NCBI RefSeq assembly: GCF_043678055.1
Contig: NZ_JBHEQA010000005.1
Location: 124,001-188,000 of the forward strand
DNA from: Spongiimicrobium salis
GTDB lineage: Bacteria; Bacteroidota; Bacteroidia; Flavobacteriales; Flavobacteriaceae
Reading direction: 5' to 3'
Length of the DNA: 64,000 bases
Part shown: piece after piece, positions 26,009 to 34,668 of the stretch
Numbering within the stretch: the stretch's first letter is position 1
How the letters are laid out: each line of letters opens with the position of its first letter
Program-made: the position numbers and the translations under genes
The notes under the pieces: model-generated
The model's input: the letters and a program-made list of their open reading frames with translations, nothing else
What the model was told of the DNA's origin: nothing
Database searches by the model: none

Positions 26009-27223
26009 TTATGGAATTAGTTTGCTGATTACCTGTACTTCATTGTGTAAAGTCCTATGCACGGGACATTTATTGGCAATTTGCAAAATACGTTCTCTTT
26101 GTTTTTCATCCAAATCACCACTCAACCTGATTTCGCGATGAAAAGTGTCGATTTTGGAGGAAGGCGATTCACAGTCTTCACAGTCCACTGCATGCGTCTT
26201 TCCATAGGAGGTGTGCACTTCTACATTGTCCACCTTCCAACCTTTACGCCTAGCGTACATTTGAATGGTCATGGCAGTACAAGCAGATAATCCACCAGAG
26301 ACCAATTCGTAGGGAGAGGGGCCAAAATTATGACCACCTACTTCCACAGGTTCATCTGCAGTACTATAATGACTTCCCATTTTCATGGCGGTAGTAAAAC
26401 TATCTTCATCGTTTAGACTGGCCATGACCTGATGTTTGGTGCGTAAGGCATCTTCATCGGGAATAGTAACATAACGCTTGGCCCATCCGGAAATCACATC
26501 GCCTACATAAATGGAATCTTTTTTATTCATGAGCAAGTGATCCGCTCCATCTAGGGATACAAAACTTTTGGGATGATGCGCGGCGAAATAAATTTCTTCG
26601 GCATTTTTAATTCCTACGGTATCATCTTGGGGGGAATGCATAATTAATAAGGGCTTACGCAAACTTTTTGCGGTTTCGGCCAAAGATTTCGTTTTTAGGT
26701 CATCCAAAAACTGCTTTTTGATGGTAAAATCACGACCACTGAGATTTACAACTGCCTTTCCATTTCGTTCTATTTCCTCTATACCGCTTTTTAACAGATG
26801 CTGCACATGTACCGGATTCGATGGAGCTCCTACAGTGGCCACTGCTTTGATCGATGGGATTTCCAATCCAGCAAAAATTACGGCTGCTCCACCTAATGAA
26901 TGACCAATCAAAATACTGGGGGCATCATAATTTTGGGACAAATAATCTGCCGCCGCCACTAAGTCGGCCACATTTCCCGAGAAGTTGGTATCTGCAAAAT
27001 CTCCTTCACTTTCCCCAAGGCCGGTAAAATCAAATCGAAGTACTCCAAAACCAGCATTGCTCAATCCTCTACTTATATTTTTAACAGCACTAAGATTTTT
27101 TGTGCAGGTAAAGCAATGGGCAAAAATGGCAAAATTATGAGGATGTCTATTCGTAGGGGTTTCCAAGCGCCCCACAAGGGTCTGTCCTTCTGAATTCTTG
27201 AACGTTACTTTTTGTAATTTCAT
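26009..27223 (-). CDS. Alpha/beta hydrolase fused to OsmC-type peroxiredoxin domain
   Basis: 404 residues from the ATG at 27223; an upstream start at 27277 would add an unlikely 18-residue extension. Residues 1-255 are an alpha/beta hydrolase with nucleophile elbow GHSLGG, and the acid/His region MHSPQDDTVG and DGADHLLM. Residues 275-404 are an OsmC/Ohr-like domain with the redox cysteines in GLSACTAMT and KCPVHRTL. OsmC domains reduce organic hydroperoxides. This fused arrangement is a known family. The gene is single on the minus strand, and together with OxyR, SOD and thioredoxins it suggests an oxidative defence repertoire. Confidence 0.92.
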   Translation of the reverse strand: MKLQKVTFKNSEGQTLVGRLETPTNRHPHNFAIFAHCFTCTKNLSAVKNISRGLSNAGFGVLRFDFTGLGESEGDFADTNFSGNVADLVAAADYLSQNYDAPSILIGHSLGGAAVIFAGLEIPSIKAVATVGAPSNPVHVQHLLKSGIEEIERNGKAVVNLSGRDFTIKKQFLDDLKTKSLAETAKSLRKPLLIMHSPQDDTVGIKNAEEIYFAAHHPKSFVSLDGADHLLMNKKDSIYVGDVISGWAKRYVTIPDEDALRTKHQVMASLNDEDSFTTAMKMGSHYSTADEPVEVGGHNFGPSPYELVSGGLSACTAMTIQMYARRKGWKVDNVEVHTSYGKTHAVDCEDCESPSSKIDTFHREIRLSGDLDEKQRERILQIANKCPVHRTLHNEVQVISKLIP

Positions 27224-27292
27224 GCGAATAGGGTATTTAAAATGTGGTTGAAACGAGATTAAAGTGCCAAGATCCAAAAAGGATTCGTCTTT

Positions 27293-28006
27293 TTAATTGG
27301 CTGTTGTCTTGTTTTTCTTTCTTAGGTCGGGATTAAAGAAGATTCCTAGCTGTAAGCGATCAAAATTTGCAGTATTAAAATGATTTTTAAGATAACCTAG
27401 TTGGATACTGGTTATCGCATTAAGATGGAATCCCAAGGCAAAATACAGCCTGTTTTGACCAAATACGTTGTCCTGCAAGTTCAAGAATACTTCATCATAA
27501 GCATTGAGAAATACAGTTTTAGATAAAGGGTAGGTCAGTTGCAGACGATATCTTGCCCTATGCTGTGTATCGGTTACAGATAAATCTTTATTGTTGATGA
27601 AACGTTGTTCGAGCCGGTAACGATGCTCAAAGCTAAATTTTCCAGACTTGCTTTTTTGAATGAACTGCTCAAAAATACGGTGCTCGGTAATGGTATTGGT
27701 AAAGGGAATGCCTACGGCCCCATTATCTTCAAAAGTGGGATCGGTATCAATATAACCATAACCCAAGGTGACAATATTATTGGCATCCAAATGATAATTG
27801 AGTCCCGTACGCAATAGCAATTGATTGAAATTGCTCAAAGTTTCATAAAATCTAAATTGAGCCTCGGAATGGATACTTAAGTTATCCGAAATTTTATTGG
27901 TTCCAAAATACATATACCAAGCACCTAAATCATCTTCCCCATTATCTTGGGCTTGGCTATAAAACATCGTGCATAATGCAATACAAAGGCAATAAACTCT
28001 TTTCAT
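27293..28006 (-). CDS. DUF2490 outer-membrane beta-barrel-like protein
   Basis: 237 residues from the ATG at 28006, chosen because it starts directly at a signal peptide (MKRVYCLCIALCTMFYSQAQ). The body alternates amphipathic beta strands with DUF2490 features: GAWYMYFGTNKISDNLSIHSE, NQLLLRTGLNYHLDANNI, EHRIFEQFIQ, FEHRYRLEQRFI and QHRARYRLQLTYPL. A small outer-membrane barrel is likely. The start lies 161 bases from the end of the propeller gene at 28166 upstream on the same strand. Function unknown. Confidence 0.88.
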   Translation of the reverse strand: MKRVYCLCIALCTMFYSQAQDNGEDDLGAWYMYFGTNKISDNLSIHSEAQFRFYETLSNFNQLLLRTGLNYHLDANNIVTLGYGYIDTDPTFEDNGAVGIPFTNTITEHRIFEQFIQKSKSGKFSFEHRYRLEQRFINNKDLSVTDTQHRARYRLQLTYPLSKTVFLNAYDEVFLNLQDNVFGQNRLYFALGFHLNAITSIQLGYLKNHFNTANFDRLQLGIFFNPDLRKKNKTTAN

Positions 28007-28165
28007 GGGTAGTGATTTGTAGGTGTTTTTAAATTTCTCTTTCATTGCGATATTCGTTTCTAAAACTAATAAAAACCCCCAAGTTTTCACGTTATGAAAT
28101 CTTTAGGGATTTTTATGTTATTTATTCAATTAAGGGATGGGATTATATTTCAATTTTACTTTAGT

Positions 28166-31100
28166 TTATAAGCCAAATGTCTTTACTTCTTTAAATATAG
28201 AGGTTTCCAAAGCTTCCATCGCAGATCTATAGGTACTCCACTTACCGGTAAAAAAAGTATTGGTCTTGTCCAATGCCTTTTTTAAATCCTCTTCTGCAAA
28301 CTGGATCAATCGTCGCTCTGTGGCGGTAATGCCCGTTTTTCTACTTCTACTATAACCACTGGCCGTTCCAATGCGTTGCATCACGGTTACCTCGGGATTT
28401 CTTGTAATCCCCTGTCTTTTATCCTCTTTGCCAATATAAATGGCAATAAGACTATCAATTTCTTTTACCACATCCTTGGAGGCCTTGATCTGATCTTTGT
28501 ATTTCTTTTTATCCAAAGTATTCAATTCTTTTTGATACTTTTTAGCCGTGTTCTTACTTTCTACCAATTGTTTTACCGCATCCGCAGCAGTCTGCGTATA
28601 TTCGTTCAATTGCTTAACAGCAGAGTACACTTCGTTGATATTGGAAGTGGATACCTTCAGGCGCGGATCGGATTTCACGGTTACTTTTGTTTCTTCCACC
28701 GCATCACCATAATACATCTTTACGGTATAGGTTCCAGGCTTTACGCTAAGTCCTCCAGGTTCGCGTGTTTGTTTGCGAATCGTTCGTGAGGGCCTGTTTG
28801 GACCTTTTTCATCCATTCCCCAATAAATTCTGTGAAAACCAGCTTTTTTAGGCGTTTTATACTTTAAAGTGCGCATTAATCGGTCGCCATCAAAGAATTC
28901 AAATCGGATAGAATCTTTCGTTGTCTTTTTCTCTTTAACTTCTTCTACCTCTTTCTCGGCACCGTCTTTCTTTTTCTTTTTTTCTGCTTTGGCATTTCCT
29001 TTTTTAAGGTAATACGTAATCATAGCCCCCCCGCGTTTGTTCTCCGCATTGTATAAGGCATCGGCTCCAAATCTACTTCCTGTAGGTTGTTGGTATGCTG
29101 CTTGATACGCCGCTGGGGGAGTAAATAAGGCAATATCTTGTTGTAATAGCGCCTTGTTTGCTGCAACCGCTCTTAACGGACGAATATCGTCCATGATCCA
29201 GGCAGCACGACCAAAAGTGCCTATGATTAAATCGTGTTCTCTAGGATGGATGACCAAATCTTTGGTGGAAACCGTAGGGAAACCTTCAGTCCATTTTTGC
29301 CATTTTATACCGGCATCAAAGGAAACATATAGACCATCATCCGTTCCTAAAAATAGCAGGTCGGAATTTTCAGGATCTTCAACAATAGATAATGCGTAAC
29401 TCTTTACATCATTTTCATCAACGATACGCTCCCATGTTTTTCCATAATTCTTGGTGCGATATATATAAGGAGTATAATTAAAACGACGATAATCATTGGC
29501 TACTAAAAGCGCTTCCCCCTTATTTTTGTTGGAGGCCTTTATCTGTGGAATCCAACTTCCCTTGGGAAGGCCTTTGATATTCTTGGTGACCTCGTTCCAG
29601 CTAGCTCCGCCGTTTTGTGTAAAATGTACTCTCCCATCATCGGTTCCTACCCAAAGCATATCTTTTTCAACCGCGGAAGGCTCAATGACCAAAATGGTAC
29701 AGTGATTTTCTGCTCCAGTCGCATCTAAGGTAAGTCCGCCACTTTCACTTTGTTTTTGTTTTTCGGGATCATTGGTAGTCAAATCTGGAGAAATAACCGT
29801 CCAGGTTAAGCCTTTATCGGTACTTTTATGTACAAACTGACTTCCAAAATACACGGTACTGTTATCGTAGGGGTCTTGTCCGATTCCGGCATTCCAGTTA
29901 AAGCGCAACCTAGTGTCCGCATCCGGAGGGGTAGGGCGAACCGAGTAGTTATTTCCTGTTTTCCAATCGTAACGCGAAACAAACCCCTGCTGGCTCATGG
30001 CATATCCAAATTGGGAATCATCCCTGTCCGGAACCACATCAAAACCATCACCAAAGGCTATTTCCTGCCAATAACTATTTCGTATCCCTTGTGCTCGCCA
30101 GACATAGGCAGGTCCCCTCCAGGAACCATTGTCTTGCATTCCGCCATATACATTATAAGGGTATTCATTATCTACATTAATGTGATAGAATTGCGCTACA
30201 GGCAAGTTCCCAATAAAACGCCAGGAAGCACCTCCATCTCTCGTAATGTTCATTCCCCCATCATTTCCATCGATCATAAACTTTCCATTGTTGGGATGGA
30301 TCCACCAAGCGTGATGATCGGGGTGTACTCCATTGTTTGCTCTATAGGCGGGCATGAGTTGGGTGAAATTTTTACCGCCATCCTCGGATACATTCACATA
30401 GGTAAACACGGAATATACGCGGTTTTCATTTTGGGGATCTACGAAAATATCAGAATAATAAAAGGGACGATTGCCAATATCACTTTTATCATTTATTTTT
30501 TTCCATTTAAATCCACCATCCACTGATTTGTAAAGTGCATTTTTCTTCGCCTCTACCAAAGCATAGACCACATCGGGTTTACCAGGGGCAATGGCCAGAC
30601 CAATACGCCCTAGCTCTCCTTTGGGCAGGCCTTCTTTATCCGTTATTTTTTTCCAGTTCTTACCCCCATCATGCGTCATGTGAAGTCCGCTTCCTTTTCC
30701 TCCGGACTTAAAGAACCATGGGTCACGTTTATGTTCCCACATGGCAGCAATTAACTTATTGGGGTTGGTAGGGTCCATAACCAAATCGGCCACTCCCGTT
30801 TTGTTGTTTACAAAAAGGACCTTATTCCAAGTCTGTCCTCCATCGGTTGTTTTAAAAACGCCGCGTTCCGGGTGTTCTCCCCATGGAGATCCAATGGCAC
30901 CGACATATACGGTATTTGGATCTGAGGGATCTATGATAATTTTATGGATATGTCTGGTTTTTTCAAGCCCCATGGCAATCCAATTTTTGCCACCATCCAG
31001 GGACTTGTAGATACCATATCCTCCATTAAGACTGTTTCTAGGGTTTCCTTCTCCAGTACCGACCCATATCACGGAAGGATTGGATTGTTGGATCGCTACA

Positions 31101-31366
31101 GCTCCAACGGAAGCGGTAATCTCTTTATTAAAGATGGGATCCCATTTAATTCCACCAGAGGTAGATTTCCATAAACCACCGGAAGCCGTACCTACGTACA
31201 TCACATCGGGATTATCCGTAACCACATCAATAGCGGTAACACGGCCACTCATACCTCCAGGGCCAATATTTCTAGGTTTTAGATCTTGAACAAGATCCAT
31301 ATTAAATTCTTGTGCAACTAGGGATAGGGATGCCAATAGCATCGCTAGGGAAAGTAATTTTTTCAT
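28166..31366 (-). CDS. VPS10/BNR-repeat secreted propeller protein
   Basis: 1066 residues; the ATG at 31366 is preferred over a TTG one codon upstream. A signal peptide is followed by NIGPGGMSGRVTAIDV, the typical opening of large Bacteroidota sortilin/BNR-repeat proteins. Several Asp-box repeats are visible: SLDGGKNW, TTDGGQTW, THDGGKNW, SVDGGFKW, SEDGGKNF, TRDGGASW and STDKGLTW, indicating one or two large beta-propellers. A Lys-rich linker (about 800-825) separates these from a C-terminal region with a coiled coil. Such proteins are often annotated as glycosyl hydrolases, but no catalytic residue is evident. It diverges from the metallo-beta-lactamase operon. Confidence 0.9.
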   Translation of the reverse strand: MKKLLSLAMLLASLSLVAQEFNMDLVQDLKPRNIGPGGMSGRVTAIDVVTDNPDVMYVGTASGGLWKSTSGGIKWDPIFNKEITASVGAVAIQQSNPSVIWVGTGEGNPRNSLNGGYGIYKSLDGGKNWIAMGLEKTRHIHKIIIDPSDPNTVYVGAIGSPWGEHPERGVFKTTDGGQTWNKVLFVNNKTGVADLVMDPTNPNKLIAAMWEHKRDPWFFKSGGKGSGLHMTHDGGKNWKKITDKEGLPKGELGRIGLAIAPGKPDVVYALVEAKKNALYKSVDGGFKWKKINDKSDIGNRPFYYSDIFVDPQNENRVYSVFTYVNVSEDGGKNFTQLMPAYRANNGVHPDHHAWWIHPNNGKFMIDGNDGGMNITRDGGASWRFIGNLPVAQFYHINVDNEYPYNVYGGMQDNGSWRGPAYVWRAQGIRNSYWQEIAFGDGFDVVPDRDDSQFGYAMSQQGFVSRYDWKTGNNYSVRPTPPDADTRLRFNWNAGIGQDPYDNSTVYFGSQFVHKSTDKGLTWTVISPDLTTNDPEKQKQSESGGLTLDATGAENHCTILVIEPSAVEKDMLWVGTDDGRVHFTQNGGASWNEVTKNIKGLPKGSWIPQIKASNKNKGEALLVANDYRRFNYTPYIYRTKNYGKTWERIVDENDVKSYALSIVEDPENSDLLFLGTDDGLYVSFDAGIKWQKWTEGFPTVSTKDLVIHPREHDLIIGTFGRAAWIMDDIRPLRAVAANKALLQQDIALFTPPAAYQAAYQQPTGSRFGADALYNAENKRGGAMITYYLKKGNAKAEKKKKKDGAEKEVEEVKEKKTTKDSIRFEFFDGDRLMRTLKYKTPKKAGFHRIYWGMDEKGPNRPSRTIRKQTREPGGLSVKPGTYTVKMYYGDAVEETKVTVKSDPRLKVSTSNINEVYSAVKQLNEYTQTAADAVKQLVESKNTAKKYQKELNTLDKKKYKDQIKASKDVVKEIDSLIAIYIGKEDKRQGITRNPEVTVMQRIGTASGYSRSRKTGITATERRLIQFAEEDLKKALDKTNTFFTGKWSTYRSAMEALETSIFKEVKTFGL

Positions 31367-31578
31367 CAAGCTTTATGTAGTTAATTAGTCGCCCACAAGG
31401 TACAGAAAACTTTACTCTGAATTCTTAAAGAGATGTTAAGGGATCATAGCTTTTATCAATAAGCAAATGTTCATAATTAGAGGGAGTTAAATTCCAAGAT
31501 TAGCCATAAGTGGAGATAAGATTGTGTATTTTAGTTCTTGAACAAAATGAAGGCTTGCACAAAATTGATACCTGAATA

Positions 31579-32313
31579 ATGAAATCAACGTTCCTCCTAT
31601 ATATTCTTTTTGCCCTTTCTTGGTGTATGAGCGGGCAATCTGCTATGGATTATACTTCTGAAAACCTGAAAGTAGAGGCCATTACTACAAATTTATTTGT
31701 ACACATTTCTTATTTGAGTACGGAGGATTATGGAAAAGTTCCCTGTAATGGGGCGGTGTATATTAATGAAAACGAAGCCGTTGTTTTTGATGCACCGACC
31801 AATAATAAGGCTTCAGCAGAATTGATCCTATGGATACAAAACACCTTAAAGAAAAAGATTAAGGCAGTTGTTGCAACACATTTTCATATCGATTGCCTAG
31901 GGGGACTACAGCAATTTCATGAGAACGGAATTCCGTCTTATGCCAATGAACTCACCATAACCTATGCCAAAGAAAATAATGGGATATTGCCTCAAAATAG
32001 TTTTAATAAACAGATGGAAATCAACCTTGGAGAGCAATCTACAACTGTGGCCTATTATGGAGCGGGGCATACCCGTGATAATGTAATAGCATATATTCCA
32101 AGTGAGAGGGCCATCTTTGGAGGATGTTTGGTCAAAGGTATACGCGCTGGAAAAGGAAATCTGGCCGATGCCGATGTCAAAGCATGGCCTAAAACCATAG
32201 CGCGGATCCAAAAAGAACTTCCCCAGGTAGAAATTGTAATTCCCGGACATGGAAAAAAGGGCGGGACCGAGCTTTTGGAATATACCAAGAACATGTTCGA
32301 AGAAAAGAAATAA
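31579..32313 (+). CDS. Subclass B1 metallo-beta-lactamase
   Basis: 244 residues with a signal peptide (1-20, ending CMSGQ), periplasmic. All B1 zinc ligands are present: His101, His103 and Asp105 in THFHIDCLGG, His164 in GAGHTRDNV, Cys183 in GGCLVK and His224 in IPGHG. The Lys186 (GGCxxK) and Asn194 typical of B1 substrate binding are also there. The residue after the Asp ligand is Cys, as in CcrA. The combination separates it from B2, B3 and from glyoxalase-type relatives. It would hydrolyse beta-lactams including carbapenems, using two zinc ions. It is the first gene of a four-gene run; the cupin gene starts 2 bases after its stop. Confidence 0.93.
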   Translation: MKSTFLLYILFALSWCMSGQSAMDYTSENLKVEAITTNLFVHISYLSTEDYGKVPCNGAVYINENEAVVFDAPTNNKASAELILWIQNTLKKKIKAVVATHFHIDCLGGLQQFHENGIPSYANELTITYAKENNGILPQNSFNKQMEINLGEQSTTVAYYGAGHTRDNVIAYIPSERAIFGGCLVKGIRAGKGNLADADVKAWPKTIARIQKELPQVEIVIPGHGKKGGTELLEYTKNMFEEKK

Positions 32314-32315
32314 GG

Positions 32316-32822
32316 ATGAAAGACCTCAAGGAAATTATTAGCACATTAAAACTGCAACCACATCCTGAAGGAGGGTATTACAGGGAAACCTATAGGAGTA
32401 CCGGTGTTGTTCATTCAAATAGTCTGAATACACAATATACAGGGGAAAGAAATTATGCCACCTGTATTTATTTTTTATTGACATCTTCCCATTTCTCGGC
32501 ATTTCATAGGATCAATCAAGATGAGATTTGGCATTTTTATGATGGATCTCCCATTCGTCTGCACACATTGTCACCCTCTGGTCAGCATGAAACGTTTTCT
32601 ATTGGCCGTGATTTTGCCAAAGGAGAGGTACCCCAGTTAGTAGTGCCTGGCGGGTATTGGTTCGCGGCTGAAGTATTGGGAGAGGATAACTATGCCCTGG
32701 TTGGATGCACTGTTGCTCCTGGATTTGATTTTGATGATTTTGAACTTCCCACCCGTTCAGAAATGTTGAGGATGTTTCCACAACATAAAAGCCTGATCAC
32801 TGCATTCACAAGGGATGAATAG
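32316..32822 (+). CDS. DUF985 (cupin_5) family protein
   Basis: 168 residues, cytoplasmic. The cupin signature includes LKLQPHPEGGYYRETYRS at the start, TCIYFLL, SAFHRINQDEIWHFYDGSP, and VPQLVVPGGYWFAAE followed by LVGCTVAPGFDFDDFEL, all conserved in DUF985 members such as YML079w-like cupins. Histidines and Glu in the HRxxxDEIWHF motif could bind a metal. The function is not known. It lies between the MBL and a serine hydrolase with gaps of 2 and 1 bases, so it is surely co-transcribed. Confidence 0.9.
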   Translation: MKDLKEIISTLKLQPHPEGGYYRETYRSTGVVHSNSLNTQYTGERNYATCIYFLLTSSHFSAFHRINQDEIWHFYDGSPIRLHTLSPSGQHETFSIGRDFAKGEVPQLVVPGGYWFAAEVLGEDNYALVGCTVAPGFDFDDFELPTRSEMLRMFPQHKSLITAFTRDE

Positions 32823-32823
32823 G

Positions 32824-33918
32824 ATGAAGAAACAAATACAGGCATTTTTTGTGATATCCATGCTAATGGCATCGGGTTATGGACAATCCTATAGCTATGC
32901 CAGGCCTGAAACTAGAGCAGACGGATGGGAAACACGATCATTGCAAGAAATGGGTTTGGATACGATATTGATAGACACCTTGTTTACCCAATTATTCCAA
33001 CAGAAGCATAAAATTCATAGCACTTTGGTAATAAAGGAGGGGAAGATCGTGGTAGAGGAATACTTTAATGGGAATACCAGGGAGAGCAGGTATGATATAC
33101 GATCAGCTACGAAAAGCGTCATTTCCTTGTTGGTAGGCATTGCCTTGGACAAAGGGTTTATAGCCAGTGTAGATGATCCCATGAATATCTATTTGAAAGA
33201 TAAAGTGCCCGAAAAAAATAAGAGTGCTGACAAAGAGAACATAAGCATAAGACATTTATTGACCATGAGCTCAGGTTTGGAATGTAACGACTGGAACAAG
33301 AAATCGCGTGGACAAGAAGATAAAGTGTTTCGAAAAAGAGATTGGATACAGTATACTTTGGATTTACCCATGGTAGATTCTCCTGGGAAAACCACCTCCT
33401 ATTGCTCTATGGGCACGGTTCTGGCCGCAGAAATTGTAAGTAAAGCTTCTGGATTCCCCATTGATGTCTTTGCGGAAAAATACCTCTTTCAACCTTTGGG
33501 CATTACCAATGTCAATTGGGGACATACCACTACTGGAAAACCCATTGTTCCATCGGCAAAAAGATTGTATATGACCTCTAGAGATATGGCTAAAATAGGG
33601 CAATTGGTAGCAAAAGGAGGAATCTGGAACGGGAAAACCGTAATATCTAAAGAATGGATAGCCAAGGCAACAATGTCCCAAACTAAATTGAGTAATTTGG
33701 AATATGGCTTTTTATGGTGGAAAATTCCCTTTTCGATGAACGGAAAGAAGATCCATGGAACCGTGGCGACAGGGAATGGCGGACAATATATTATGATTTT
33801 TGAGGACTGGGACCTTGTTGTTGTCTTTACGGGAGGCGCATACAATTCTGAACAGGACAAAGTCCCTTTTGCCATTACCAACAACATTTTTCTACCTGTA
33901 TTCGCTAAAAATAAGTAA
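32824..33918 (+). CDS. Secreted serine hydrolase, beta-lactamase class C fold
   Basis: 364 residues from the ATG at 32824; an ATG at 32815 overlapping the cupin stop would add three residues before the signal peptide. The signal peptide ends ASGYGQ. The nucleophile motif SxxK is in IRSATKSVIS and the tyrosine motif in TTSYCSMGTVLA (YCS). This fold includes esterases, DD-peptidases and 6-aminohexanoate dimer hydrolases, so lactamase activity is not implied. The C-terminal part contains GNGGQYIMIF. It is the third gene of the MBL run, with the CAT gene 13 bases downstream. Confidence 0.88.
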   Translation: MKKQIQAFFVISMLMASGYGQSYSYARPETRADGWETRSLQEMGLDTILIDTLFTQLFQQKHKIHSTLVIKEGKIVVEEYFNGNTRESRYDIRSATKSVISLLVGIALDKGFIASVDDPMNIYLKDKVPEKNKSADKENISIRHLLTMSSGLECNDWNKKSRGQEDKVFRKRDWIQYTLDLPMVDSPGKTTSYCSMGTVLAAEIVSKASGFPIDVFAEKYLFQPLGITNVNWGHTTTGKPIVPSAKRLYMTSRDMAKIGQLVAKGGIWNGKTVISKEWIAKATMSQTKLSNLEYGFLWWKIPFSMNGKKIHGTVATGNGGQYIMIFEDWDLVVVFTGGAYNSEQDKVPFAITNNIFLPVFAKNK

Positions 33919-33931
33919 TGTATACATACAG

Positions 33932-34558
33932 ATGAGGAAAGAACTGGATATAGCACAATGGGAGCGAAAAGAACATTTTGAGTTTTTTGGCACTTTTGAA
34001 GAGCCTTTTTTTGGAGTTACTGTAGACATAGAGGTGACCAAAGCCTATAGTTATTCCAAGAAGAATGGATATTCCTTTTTTCAATACTATTTGTATTGCT
34101 CCCTAATGGCCGCAAATAAAGTTACTCCCTTTCGTTATCGTATTCAAAATAATAGGGTTTGGATCTATGATCAGGTCCATGCTTCCGCCACCATTAATAG
34201 GCCAAATGGCACTTTTGGATTTTCCTATATTGATTTTTCCGAAGATTTTTCTGAGTTCCAAAAGAATGTCAACAAAGAAATAACACGCGTTCGCAATAGT
34301 ACGGGCCTTGCCCCGGCAGTATCTGGAGAAAATGTAATTCATTACTCTTCTTTACCTTGGATCAAGTTTACGGCGATATCGCATGCCAGGAGTTTTTCCT
34401 TTAAGGATAGTTGTCCAAAAATCTCCTTTGGAATGCTGCAGGAAGAAGATGGAAAAAGAAAAATGCCCGTGTCCATTCACGTACATCATGCATTAATGGA
34501 CGGGTATCATGTAGGACAGTTTATTACCGCTTTTCAGGAATTTTTGAATCGGTATTAA
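33932..34558 (+). CDS. Chloramphenicol O-acetyltransferase family protein (type A)
   Basis: 208 residues from the ATG at 33932, which begins RKELDIAQWERKEHFEFF as in CAT proteins; longer reading frames upstream overlap the serine hydrolase and look unrelated. The catalytic motif HHALMDG (His186, Asp190) matches HHxxxDG of type A CAT, and YSSLPWIKFT holds the equivalent of the conserved Ser (Ser139). It would transfer acetyl from acetyl-CoA to chloramphenicol or another hydroxylated acceptor as a trimer. It is slightly shorter than classic CATs. It is the fourth gene of the MBL-cupin-hydrolase run, so possibly an operon of detoxifying enzymes. Confidence 0.9.
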   Translation: MRKELDIAQWERKEHFEFFGTFEEPFFGVTVDIEVTKAYSYSKKNGYSFFQYYLYCSLMAANKVTPFRYRIQNNRVWIYDQVHASATINRPNGTFGFSYIDFSEDFSEFQKNVNKEITRVRNSTGLAPAVSGENVIHYSSLPWIKFTAISHARSFSFKDSCPKISFGMLQEEDGKRKMPVSIHVHHALMDGYHVGQFITAFQEFLNRY

Positions 34559-34668
34559 ATAGCAGATATTATATTTTTTCTAGGCGTATTATTTTGTGAG
34601 AAAATCTTAAAAAACTCTCTTACTTTTCCTATCTTTCCACACTTTTTAATATGCTGAAAACCATTAAA

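Noticed and set aside
29828..30526. 232-residue open frame on the plus strand
   Set aside because: It lies fully antisense to the BNR-repeat gene, has low-complexity Ile/Gly-rich character and no recognisable domain; a shadow of the real gene.
32824..33918. Class C beta-lactamase resistance gene
   Set aside because: SxxK and Tyr motifs alone do not separate lactamases from the many esterases and DD-peptidases of this fold; called a serine hydrolase instead.
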